A stretch of 32,345 bases of DNA, taken from assembly GCA_035266225.1 (NCBI GenBank), contig DATFNV010000334.1, positions 1-32,345 on the forward strand, given 5' to 3'. Made by a program: the position numbers and the translations under genes. Under the pieces are notes generated by a model that saw only the letters and a list, made by a program, of their open reading frames with translations, did no database searches and was not told where the DNA came from. Shown here piece by piece: positions 6,201-12,506 of the stretch. Every line of letters starts with the position of its first letter. Within the stretch, counting starts at the first letter, position 1. This DNA comes from DATFNV01 sp035266225 (GTDB lineage: Bacteria; Planctomycetota; Planctomycetia; Gemmatales; Gemmataceae).

Positions 6201-8347
6201 GCAAGAAGGCTCCGTCGCGCGTGCTGATCGACGCCATCCGCGATCACGACGGCCGGGGGGAGGGGGAGGACGAGAGCGTCGTCTTCGACCTGCTGCGCCT
6301 GCTCACCGGCCTGCCCGCCGCGGACCTGGCGGCGGTGCGCCCCGACCTGGAGAAGATGGCCACCGCGGCGAAGAGCCCGCTGACGCGCGAGCTAGGCTTC
6401 GCGGCCCTGGTCGTGGCGGACGGCGGCGTCGAGAGGGTGTGGGCGCTGGGCACGTCGTCGGTGGTGGCCCTGCGCGACCTGGTGAACGCCATGCCGCTGA
6501 TCCGCGACCCCGCCCAGCGTGCCGCCCTCTACCCGAAGGTGGAGCGGCTGCTGGCCGGCCTGCCGAAGGAGCTGGCGCCGCCCGGCGACGGCAAGCAGGT
6601 GCGGGGCCGCTACGTCCGCGTCGAGTTGCCCGGGAAGAACAAGACGTTGACGCTCGCGGAAGTTGAGGTGTTCAGCGGCGGCCGCAACGTCGCTCGCGGC
6701 GGCAAGGCGTCGCAGAGCAGCACCGCCCACGGTGGCGACGCGAGCCGGGGCATCGACGGCAACACCAGCGGCAAGTACGGCGACGGCGGCCAGACGCACA
6801 CCGAGGAGAACACGACCAACCCGTGGTGGCAGGTCGATCTCGGCGCGGAATACCCGATCAACTCGATCGTCATCTGGAACCGCACCGACGGCGGCCTGGG
6901 CCAGCGCCTGGCCGGCTACACGCTGCGGGTGCTGGACGGCGGCAAGAACACGGTCTACCAGCAGACCAGGCAGCCGGCGCCCGACGTCAAGGCGACCCAC
7001 GAGGTGAGCGGCGAGGGGCCGGAGCGCGTGGTGCGCCGGGCGGCGATGGCCGCCCTGGTGAGCGTCCGCGGCGAGGAGGAGGCGACCTTCAAGTCGCTGG
7101 CGAAGTTCCTCGAGGACGACACCGACCGCCCCGCCGCGGTCGAGGCGATCCTGCGCATCCCGACGAAGTACTGGCCGAAGGACCAGGCCGGGGCCGCGCT
7201 GGACGTGATCCTGAGCTACGTCCGCAAGGTGCCCGCGGCCGAGCGCACCACGCCGGCCGTGCTGGACGCGATGCAATTGGCCGATAGCCTGGCGTCACTT
7301 CTGCCGCTGGCCGAGGCGAAGGCGGTGCGCAAGGAGCTGGGCGAACTGGGCGTGCGGGTGGTCCGCCTCTCGACGCTGACCGACCAGATGCTGTACGACA
7401 AGGAGCGGATCGTGGTGAAGGCCGGCAAGCCGGCGGAGGTCTTCTTCGAGAATAGCGACATCATGCCGCACAATTTCGTCGTCACCGTCCCGGGCGCGAT
7501 GGAGGAGATCGGCACGCTGGCCGAGGCGCAGGCCACGCAGCCCGGCGCCGCGGAGCGCGACTACGTCCCGGCGTCGAACAAGGTCCTCGTCAAGAGCAAG
7601 CTCTTGCAGCCGCGCGAGTCGCAGAAGGTGCCGTTCACGGCGCCGGCGAAGCCGGGGGTCTACCCCTACGTCTGCACCTACCCCGGCCACTGGCGGCGCA
7701 TGTACGGGGCGATGTACGTCGTCGAGGACCTCGACGAATACCTGGCCGCGCCGGAGGCGTACCTGGCCGCGCACCCGCTGCCGATTTCAGACGAGTTGCT
7801 GAAATTGAACCGGCCGCGCACCGAGTGGAAGTTCGAGGAACTGGCGAAGTCGGTGGACGGGCTGAGCGGCCGGTCGTTCAGCAACGGCAAGCAACTCTTC
7901 ACGGTCGCCAACTGCGTCGCCTGCCACAAGTTCGGCGGGGTCGGCACCGAGACCGGCCCCGACCTGACGAAGATCGATCCGAAGCAGCAGAGCCCGGTCG
8001 AGATCCTGCACGACATGATCGAGCCGTCGTTCCGCATCAACGAGAAGTTCCAGTCGTACATATTCGAGATGAAATCGGGGAAAACGATCACGGGGCTGAT
8101 CGTCAAGGAGACGCCGGCGGCGGTGGAGGTGCTGGTCAACCCGCTGGCCAAGGAGAAGCCGGTGGTGCTGAAGGTGTCGGAGATCGACGAGCGAAAAAAG
8201 TCGCCGACGTCGATCATGCCGAAGGGCCTGCTCGACAAGCTGACGCACGAGGAGATATTGGACCTGGTGGCCTACGTCTACGCGGGGGCTGACCCAAAGC
8301 ACAAGGTGTTCCAGGGCGGCCACGACCACGGCGGGCACCAGCACTGA
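3278..8347 (+). CDS. Giant exported SGNH / PVC-dehydrogenase / cupredoxin / cytochrome c fusion
   Basis: This 1689-residue protein begins with a signal peptide (about 1-32). In order it then has: an SGNH-hydrolase-like domain (about 40-275); a beta-propeller of the planctomycete membrane-bound dehydrogenase type (about 385-735); HEAT-like helices (about 750-1090); a discoidin F5/8C domain (about 1110-1243, with WWQVDLG); more helices; a cupredoxin with His1398, Cys1466, His1471 and Met1475 as likely copper ligands; and a cytochrome c domain with C1546-V-A-C1549-H1550. A His-rich tail, HDHGGHQH, ends it. The SGNH active site looks degenerate: block I is G52-N-T rather than GDS, and block V has N247-G-V-H250 rather than DxxH. 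Such proteins are thought to oxidise sugars or alcohols in the periplasm; here copper and haem could pass electrons within one chain. Substrate is unknown. Confidence 0.85.
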   Translation: MSRLRRLAALAAMLPLAAVLLLSPGAALRSADEAASPARLEIKPGDHICLIGNTLADRMQHDGWLETYLHDRFPTYALTIRNLGFSGDELTVRLRSQSFGTPDQWLAGSAPVPEPNRLVTHNGVRENRFETTNTRADVVFAFFGYNESFAGEAGLDKFKKDLEAFVKQTLAQKYNGKSAPRLVLFSPIAHEDLKGPNLPDGRENNKRLEIYTTAMAEVAKANAVPFVDLFHPTRDLYARADKSLTINGVHLNEKGNEAVARVIVESLFGSSPKRDAEALEKLRRAVLDKNFYWFSRYRVMDGFNVYGGRAFEKYANQQSNYEDQQRELEILDVKTANRDKRVWAVAQGKNLKVDDSNCPPLIPVKTNRPGNGPNGEHVFLDGEEAIKKMAVARGMKVTLFASEKEFPELAKPVQMQFDPQGRLWVAVWPSYPHWKPTEEMNDKILIFEDTDGDGKADKVTVFADHLNCPTGFEFYNGGVLVAQAPDLIFLKDTRGTGKADLRVRLLHGLDSADSHHTANSFALDPGGALYWQEGVFHRTQVETPWGPPVRCADAGVYRYEPRTQKFDAYVTYGFANPHGHVWDRWGQDFVYDGTGANPYHGALFSGHLDYPQKHNHPPQVYNQRTRPCPGVEVLSSRHFPPENQGNLLVANVIGFQGILQYKIDDRDASFAGTEVEPILSSTDPNFRPSDLKIGPDGAIWFIDWHNPIIGHLQHAIRDPSRDRTHGRIYRLTYEGRELLKPMKIAGEPLDKLLDVLKEPEDRVRYRARIELGGRNTDELMAAAKKWAAGLDPKDKDFQHDMLELLWLHQAHNVVDVDLLKSTLILPDFRARAAATRVLCYWRDRVPDALGLLLKLAADEHPRVRLEAVRAASFFTLPEAIEVVLVSESKPPDPYLNFLRGETRRQLDPLVSKAIGEGKPIAFKTPIGARYFLRNVKTDDLLKMKRDDAVYLELLFRKGVRDEFRREALAALAKAGKKAPSRVLIDAIRDHDGRGEGEDESVVFDLLRLLTGLPAADLAAVRPDLEKMATAAKSPLTRELGFAALVVADGGVERVWALGTSSVVALRDLVNAMPLIRDPAQRAALYPKVERLLAGLPKELAPPGDGKQVRGRYVRVELPGKNKTLTLAEVEVFSGGRNVARGGKASQSSTAHGGDASRGIDGNTSGKYGDGGQTHTEENTTNPWWQVDLGAEYPINSIVIWNRTDGGLGQRLAGYTLRVLDGGKNTVYQQTRQPAPDVKATHEVSGEGPERVVRRAAMAALVSVRGEEEATFKSLAKFLEDDTDRPAAVEAILRIPTKYWPKDQAGAALDVILSYVRKVPAAERTTPAVLDAMQLADSLASLLPLAEAKAVRKELGELGVRVVRLSTLTDQMLYDKERIVVKAGKPAEVFFENSDIMPHNFVVTVPGAMEEIGTLAEAQATQPGAAERDYVPASNKVLVKSKLLQPRESQKVPFTAPAKPGVYPYVCTYPGHWRRMYGAMYVVEDLDEYLAAPEAYLAAHPLPISDELLKLNRPRTEWKFEELAKSVDGLSGRSFSNGKQLFTVANCVACHKFGGVGTETGPDLTKIDPKQQSPVEILHDMIEPSFRINEKFQSYIFEMKSGKTITGLIVKETPAAVEVLVNPLAKEKPVVLKVSEIDERKKSPTSIMPKGLLDKLTHEEILDLVAYVYAGADPKHKVFQGGHDHGGHQH

Positions 8348-8416
8348 CGACGGGGCCGGGGTGAGTCGTCGAAGGGAGAGGCGTGCTCGCGGGAAGCCGG
8401 GGGCACGCCCTTCATT

Positions 8417-8617
8417 TCACGGGTGCGACGGCCGCGCGCCGTCGTCGCCCGGAGCGGGGGGCGAGACGGACGGCGAATCGATTCCCCAGAAGGGCGGTAG
8501 CCAGTTCGGCGGCATAACGGGAACGTACCTGGGCTCGGCTGTACCAAGCGAACTGGCATCGTCCTCGAACTCGGCAATGATGCGGCAACTCTCGATTACT
8601 GTCGGATCGGGGTTCAT
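8417..8617 (-). CDS. Small hypothetical protein
   Basis: A 66-residue frame starting MNPDPTVIESCRIIAEFEDD and ending in a Pro-rich tail. The ATG at 8615-8617 has GAGGTG six bases upstream, which is a good ribosome site and the main reason to accept it. The first half has ordinary composition for a small cytoplasmic protein; no motif or membrane segment is seen. It lies in the 456-base gap between the giant gene and tRNA-Arg, which otherwise shows no gene. It could be spurious. Confidence 0.4.
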   Translation of the reverse strand: MNPDPTVIESCRIIAEFEDDASSLGTAEPRYVPVMPPNWLPPFWGIDSPSVSPPAPGDDGARPSHP

Positions 8618-8733
8618 GCGATCACCTCACGCGTATAACCAAGTTGGGCGGCGGGCGAGGACAGAACCGGAGTAAACCAACTCCACCCAATATAGCCCGG
8701 CTTCGGGGAGGGCACAATTCCGAATGCGAAAGG

Positions 8734-8763
8734 TTGCGTCGGCGGGCGGCGGCGTGCTAGGAT
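8734..8763 (+). promoter_or_regulatory. Probable promoter of tRNA-Arg
   Basis: TTGCGT at 8734-8739 and TAGGAT at 8758-8763 with an 18-base spacer lie about 40 bases upstream of the tRNA gene. The intervening sequence is very GC-rich, so the AT-richer -10 box stands out. Confidence 0.4.
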
Positions 8764-8803
8764 ACCTCCGGTTCGGCCGCAGGGCCGGCAACGAGTGGCA
8801 CCC

Positions 8804-8877
8804 GCGCCCGTAGCTCAACTGGATAGAGCAGCGGTCTTCGGAACCGCAGGTTGGGGGTTCGAGCCCCTCCGGGCGTA
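8804..8877 (+). tRNA. tRNA-Arg (anticodon TCG)
   Basis: A complete cloverleaf can be folded by hand. The acceptor stem pairs 8804-8810 with 8870-8876 (one G-U pair). The D stem is GCTC/GAGC. The anticodon stem is GCGGT/ACCGC with loop CTTCGGA, so the anticodon TCG is at 8838-8840. The T stem is GGGGG/CCCTC with loop TTCGAGC, and the discriminator is A8877. The CCA end is not encoded; CTA follows. It should read CGA and, depending on wobble modification, other CGN codons. Confidence 0.95.
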
Positions 8878-8890
8878 CTAAACTCTTCTT

Positions 8891-9334
8891 CTATTCCTTA
8901 TCCCAATTTCGCCCATCGACGCGCACGTCGCCGACCAGCCCGGCGGGGACGTACTGGCGCAGGCTGGCGACGGTGCGGGCGCGGCCGTAGTTCGCGTCGC
9001 GCACACGCAGCAGCGCGGCCGGTCGGCGCGCCTCGGCCAGGGCCGCGCGCAGCCGCTCCACTCTCAGGGCCGGCATTTCGTAGCCGCCCAGCCGGGCGGG
9101 CTCCGGCGCCGCCTTCGCCGTGCCGGACGGCACGCAGACCGGTGAGGTCCGCGGCACGCGGGCCGCGGGCATGACGCCGTTGAGCAGCTCGATCAGCGCC
9201 TCGGTGTCCACCGAGTGGGCGATGCCGTCCCGCCCACACTCGCGCACGTACCAGCGCAGCAGGGCCGAGCCGAGCGACTTCAGCTCCGCTGGCGTCGCCC
9301 CAGGACGCGGGACCACTTCGCAATCGATAGGCAT
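8891..9334 (-). CDS. Conserved-looking hypothetical protein
   Basis: A 147-residue protein starting MPIDCEVVPRPGATPAELKS. It is mainly helical, with no signal peptide, membrane segment or motif I recognise. The middle (about 45-80) is Pro/Ala-rich and looks like a linker between two parts; the second part contains RVERLRAALAEARRPAALLR and ends VRVDGRNWDKE. The start is well supported by GGAGGTG eight bases upstream. It ends 13 bases from the 3' end of tRNA-Arg on the opposite strand, so the two are convergent. I cannot assign a function. Confidence 0.7.
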   Translation of the reverse strand: MPIDCEVVPRPGATPAELKSLGSALLRWYVRECGRDGIAHSVDTEALIELLNGVMPAARVPRTSPVCVPSGTAKAAPEPARLGGYEMPALRVERLRAALAEARRPAALLRVRDANYGRARTVASLRQYVPAGLVGDVRVDGRNWDKE

Positions 9335-9432
9335 GCGACGGCACCTCCCAGCCGTCCCGTGTTGTAGCCGCCCCGCACCTTCGTGTCAAAGCGTATTGAT
9401 TTGTTTTGGGCCTCGCAAAGGCCGACCTCGTC

Positions 9433-9460
9433 TTGACCCGCACCACAAGTTCGGTTATAG
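9433..9460 (+). promoter_or_regulatory. Probable sigma-70 promoter for the gene at 9526
   Basis: TTGACC at 9433-9438 and TTATAG at 9455-9460, spacer 16 bases, lie 65 bases upstream of the ATG at 9526. The -35 box matches five of six consensus bases. Confidence 0.5.
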
Positions 9461-9525
9461 GCCGCCGCGAGTGCCCGTTCGGGGGAGCGGGCCGCCCTTT
9501 CTGAGACGGTCGGGGGAGCCTTGTC

Positions 9526-9990
9526 ATGCTATTCCAGCGATCGCTAGGCGTCGTTGCGCTCGGGGCCGCGCTTGCGGCCGGCGCGTGCGGTTGCAACAGC
9601 GCGCGCGTGGTCTCGTGGAGCGGGGCATCCGGAGTGGGGGTGGTAGCCATCCCGCAGAACGACAACAGCTGGCCGGAGAAAAACCGCGATCACGCGGAAA
9701 CTCTCATGAAGGAGAAGTGTCCGCACGGCTACACGGTGCTGAACGAGGAAGAGGTGATCGTCGGCGGGGAGGTGCAGCGCTCGGTGGCGCGCGTCGGCTA
9801 CGTGCGCGTCCACGAAACCTCGTACGAGCCGCAGAAGGAGTGGCGGATCACCTTCCGGTCGGTGGACGCGCCGGCCCCGGTCCTGTCGCCGCCGCCGCCG
9901 GTCATCCAAACACACGCGGTCGTGCCACTGACGCCGCCGCCGGCCATGCCGCCCGGCCTGCCGCCGCAGCCGATACCGGTCGGACCGTGA
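9526..9990 (+). CDS. Exported small protein of unknown function, possible lipoprotein
   Basis: The 154-residue protein starts with a hydrophobic signal sequence, MLFQRSLGVVALGAALAAG, followed by ACGCNS, so lipid attachment at a Cys is possible although the lipobox is not classical. The mature part has VVAIPQNDNSWPEKNRDHAE, then CPHGYTVLNEEEVIVGGEV. As I remember it, this pattern recurs in planctomycete secreted proteins of unknown function. The C-terminal 40 residues are Pro-rich (PPPPVIQ, PPPAMPPGLPPQP) and probably disordered. It is a single-gene unit with its own predicted promoter, followed by a palindromic element that may end transcription. Function unknown. Confidence 0.75.
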   Translation: MLFQRSLGVVALGAALAAGACGCNSARVVSWSGASGVGVVAIPQNDNSWPEKNRDHAETLMKEKCPHGYTVLNEEEVIVGGEVQRSVARVGYVRVHETSYEPQKEWRITFRSVDAPAPVLSPPPPVIQTHAVVPLTPPPAMPPGLPPQPIPVGP

Positions 9991-10009
9991 GTGAACGTCC
10001 GTTGCGACA

Positions 10010-10053
10010 GCCGCTTGCGGCTTCGCAATCGTTCCTGCGAAGCCGCAAGCGGC
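10010..10053. repeat. REP-type palindrome, family A
   Basis: Perfect 18-base arms (10010-10027 and 10036-10053), sequence GCCGCTTGCGGCTTCGCA and its complement, with an 8-base loop. Other copies lie at 12512-12557, 17803-17846, 19483-19526 and, degenerate, 28322-28357. All lie at or near the 3' ends of genes. As RNA each would form a strong hairpin and could act as a terminator or mRNA stabiliser. Confidence 0.9.
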
Positions 10054-10126
10054 TTGCGCCACAGACTCTGAATGGTCGGCTCTCGACTCGTTGCCTCACG
10101 ACGCCCGTGGGGCAACGAGCGCCGGT

Positions 10127-10594
10127 TCAGGCCGTTGGGGTGAGCCCGAGTGTGACCAACCCCGGCCCCAGGGCGCGCACCAGCGGGGCCAGGTGCCGCC
10201 AACGGGGCTCGCGCGCCCCGGTCTCGTAGTGGTGGATCGTCATCGCCGACACGCCCACCCGGTCGGCCAGTTCCGCCTTCATCAACCCGGCGGCCAGGCG
10301 GAACGCCTTCAGCCGGGTGCCAAAGGGCGCGTCCGGCCGCGAGGCCAGGCAGGGTAAACACAGGGCGTGATCGCCGTCGCTGGGGAGGGCCCCGGGGGAG
10401 GCGATGGGCGCTCTGCAGCCGACGCAGGGCACGGAACGCTTGGGCATCGGCTGCCGGAGCAGAGCGAGGGCCTCGTAGACCCCTTGCCGGCTCATGCCGA
10501 GCCGCCGGCCGATCTCCGCCAACGTCAGACCCCGAGCGTGCAGCCCGGCGATCTCGGCCCGCCGTTTGGGGTTGGGTTTGCGCCCACTGACCAT
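10127..10594 (-). CDS. Regulator with two helix-turn-helix domains around a zinc ribbon
   Basis: The 155-residue protein has three parts. Residues 1-45 form a resolvase/sigma-like HTH (LTLAEIGRRLGMSRQGVYEA). A zinc ribbon follows with CVGC and CLPC pairs. The C-terminal half is an XRE-type HTH (LMKAELADRVGVSAMTIHHY then ETGAREP). This makes it a likely DNA-binding repressor or activator in the cytoplasm. GGAGAAG lies just upstream of the ATG at 10592-10594. It points away from the HAD/ATPase gene at 10746, so the two may share the 150-base spacer, and control of that gene or of itself is possible. No target can be named from the sequence. Confidence 0.75.
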   Translation of the reverse strand: MVSGRKPNPKRRAEIAGLHARGLTLAEIGRRLGMSRQGVYEALALLRQPMPKRSVPCVGCRAPIASPGALPSDGDHALCLPCLASRPDAPFGTRLKAFRLAAGLMKAELADRVGVSAMTIHHYETGAREPRWRHLAPLVRALGPGLVTLGLTPTA

Positions 10595-10700
10595 GCCACT
10601 TCTCCGCCGCGATTTCCACCCGCAACGGTTCGTCCCTCCTCTTACTGCACGGGCCGGTGATCCGCATTCAGATTTTCACGCCCCCTTCCGGTACGCGGGT

Positions 10701-10709
10701 TGCTAAGAT
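10701..10709 (+). promoter_or_regulatory. Possible extended -10 promoter for the HAD/ATPase gene
   Basis: TGCTAAGAT combines a TG extension with TAAGAT as the -10 box, 36 bases upstream of the ATG at 10746. No good -35 box is seen at the right distance, as expected for extended -10 promoters. Weak evidence. Confidence 0.3.
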
Positions 10710-10745
10710 TCTCTCCGCTCGCCCTGAGCCGAAAGGAACGGCCCC

Positions 10746-12506
10746 ATGCGTTACCTGGCCTTGTGCTGCGATTACGACGGGACCCTGGCCCATGACGGCC
10801 GGGTGGACACGGCCACGTTCGCCGGCCTCGAGAAGCTCCTCGCCTCCGGCCGGCGGCTCGTCCTTGTCACGGGCCGCGAGCTGCCCGACATGCAGGCCAT
10901 CTTCCCGCGCCTCGACCTGTTCGAGCGCGTCGTCGCCGAGAACGGAGCCCTCCTCTACCGCCCCAGCACCCGCGAGGAGAAGCCGCTGGCGCCGCCCCCG
11001 CCGGGCAAGTTCATCGACCTGCTCCGGCGTCGCGGTGTCGCCCCAATGGCCGTCGGCCGGGTCATCGTCGCCACTTGGCATCCGCACGAACATGCCGTCC
11101 TGGAGGCGATCCACGAACTGGGGCTGGAATTGCAGGTGATCTTCAACAAGGGCGCCGTCATGGTCCTGCCGGCCGGCGTCAACAAGGCGTCGGGACTCGC
11201 CGCCGCCCTGGAAGAGATGGGCCTGTCGCCGCACAACGCCGTCGGCGTCGGCGACGCCGAGAACGACCACGCCTTCCTCAGCCTGTGCGAGTGCTCGGCC
11301 GCGGTAGCCAACGCCCTGCCGACCATCAAGGAGGCGGCCGACCTCACCACCCGCGCCGACCACGGGGCCGGCGTCGTCGAGCTGATCGAGGAGTTGGTCG
11401 CCAACGACCTGGCCGGGCGCGAGCCGCGCCTGACGCGACACCACCTGCTGCTCGGGAAGCGCGACGACGGCTCCAAGGTGCTGGTGCCGCCTTACGGGAC
11501 CAACTTGCTCCTCGTCGGTACCTCCGGCAGCGGCAAATCGACACTCGCCACCGGCCTCATGGAGCGCCTGGTCGAGAACAAGTACAGCTTCTGCGTCCTC
11601 GACCCCGAAGGGGATTACGAGACGTTCCCGGGCGTCGTCGCCCTGGGGACGCCGCAGCGGGCGCCCGGCGTCGAGGAGGTCATCCAGCTGCTGAGCAAGC
11701 CGGGGCTGGACGCCGTGATCAACCTCGTGGGACTCCCCATCGCGGACCGGCCGACGTTCTTCCTGGCCCTGCTGCCGCGCTTGCAGGAGCTGCGGGCGCG
11801 GACCGGCCGGCCGCACTGGCTGGTGATCGACGAGACGCACCACCTCCAGCCGGCCGCGTGGGAGCCGGGCCTCCCCGCGCTGCCGCAGAACCTCCAAAGC
11901 GTCCTGCGCATCACGGTCCACCCCAACCTCATCAACCCGGCGACCCTGGCCACGGTCGAAACCGTTATCGCCGTCGGTCAGACCCCATGCACGATGTTCG
12001 GCGAATTCGCCGCCGCCCTCGGTCAGGCCGCCCCGCCCTGCCCCGCCGGGCCGCTCGACCCGGGCCAGGCGCTGGTCTGGAAGCGGTCTTCCGGGGAAGC
12101 CCCCTTCCGCCTGCACGTCACGCCGGGCAAGACCGAGCGGCGGCGGCACAGCCGCAAATACGCCGAGGGCGAGTTGCCCCCGGAGCGCAGCTTTTATTTC
12201 CGCGGGCCGAAAGGGAAACTCAACCTGCGGGCGCAGAACCTCATCCTGTTCCTGCAACTGGCCGACGGCGTCGATGATGGGACGTGGACCCATCACCTGC
12301 GCCGGGGCGATTACTCGCGCTGGTTCCGCGAAATGATCAAGGATGAGGACCTGGCCGCCGAGGCCGAGCGGGTCGAGAAGATGTCGGGGGTGAGCCCCGG
12401 CGAGAGCCGCCGCCTGATCCGGGAGGCGGTCGAGGAGAATTACACGGCGCCGGCGCCGCCGCCGCTGCCGATGCCGGGCACCGACGCTCGGCCGCGGGGG
12501 GGTTAG
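10746..12506 (+). CDS. HAD-IIB phosphatase fused to a HerA/DUF87-like ATPase
   Basis: The 586-residue protein has two enzymes in one chain. Residues 1-220 are a Cof-type HAD hydrolase: D9-Y-D11-GTL (motif I), VTGRE (motif II), a Lys in NKASGL (motif III) and GDAENDHAF (motif IV), all intact. Residues about 230-430 are a P-loop ATPase with Walker A GTSGSGKST at 258-266, LDPEGDYE after strand 2, and Walker B WLVIDE with D362-E363, like HerA/DUF87 proteins. The C-terminal part (about 440-570) is unassigned. The phosphatase probably acts on a sugar phosphate or similar small molecule; why it is linked to a HerA-like motor is unclear. Its stop codon overlaps by four bases the stop of the convergent NRPS gene. 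Confidence 0.85.
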   Translation: MRYLALCCDYDGTLAHDGRVDTATFAGLEKLLASGRRLVLVTGRELPDMQAIFPRLDLFERVVAENGALLYRPSTREEKPLAPPPPGKFIDLLRRRGVAPMAVGRVIVATWHPHEHAVLEAIHELGLELQVIFNKGAVMVLPAGVNKASGLAAALEEMGLSPHNAVGVGDAENDHAFLSLCECSAAVANALPTIKEAADLTTRADHGAGVVELIEELVANDLAGREPRLTRHHLLLGKRDDGSKVLVPPYGTNLLLVGTSGSGKSTLATGLMERLVENKYSFCVLDPEGDYETFPGVVALGTPQRAPGVEEVIQLLSKPGLDAVINLVGLPIADRPTFFLALLPRLQELRARTGRPHWLVIDETHHLQPAAWEPGLPALPQNLQSVLRITVHPNLINPATLATVETVIAVGQTPCTMFGEFAAALGQAAPPCPAGPLDPGQALVWKRSSGEAPFRLHVTPGKTERRRHSRKYAEGELPPERSFYFRGPKGKLNLRAQNLILFLQLADGVDDGTWTHHLRRGDYSRWFREMIKDEDLAAEAERVEKMSGVSPGESRRLIREAVEENYTAPAPPPLPMPGTDARPRGG

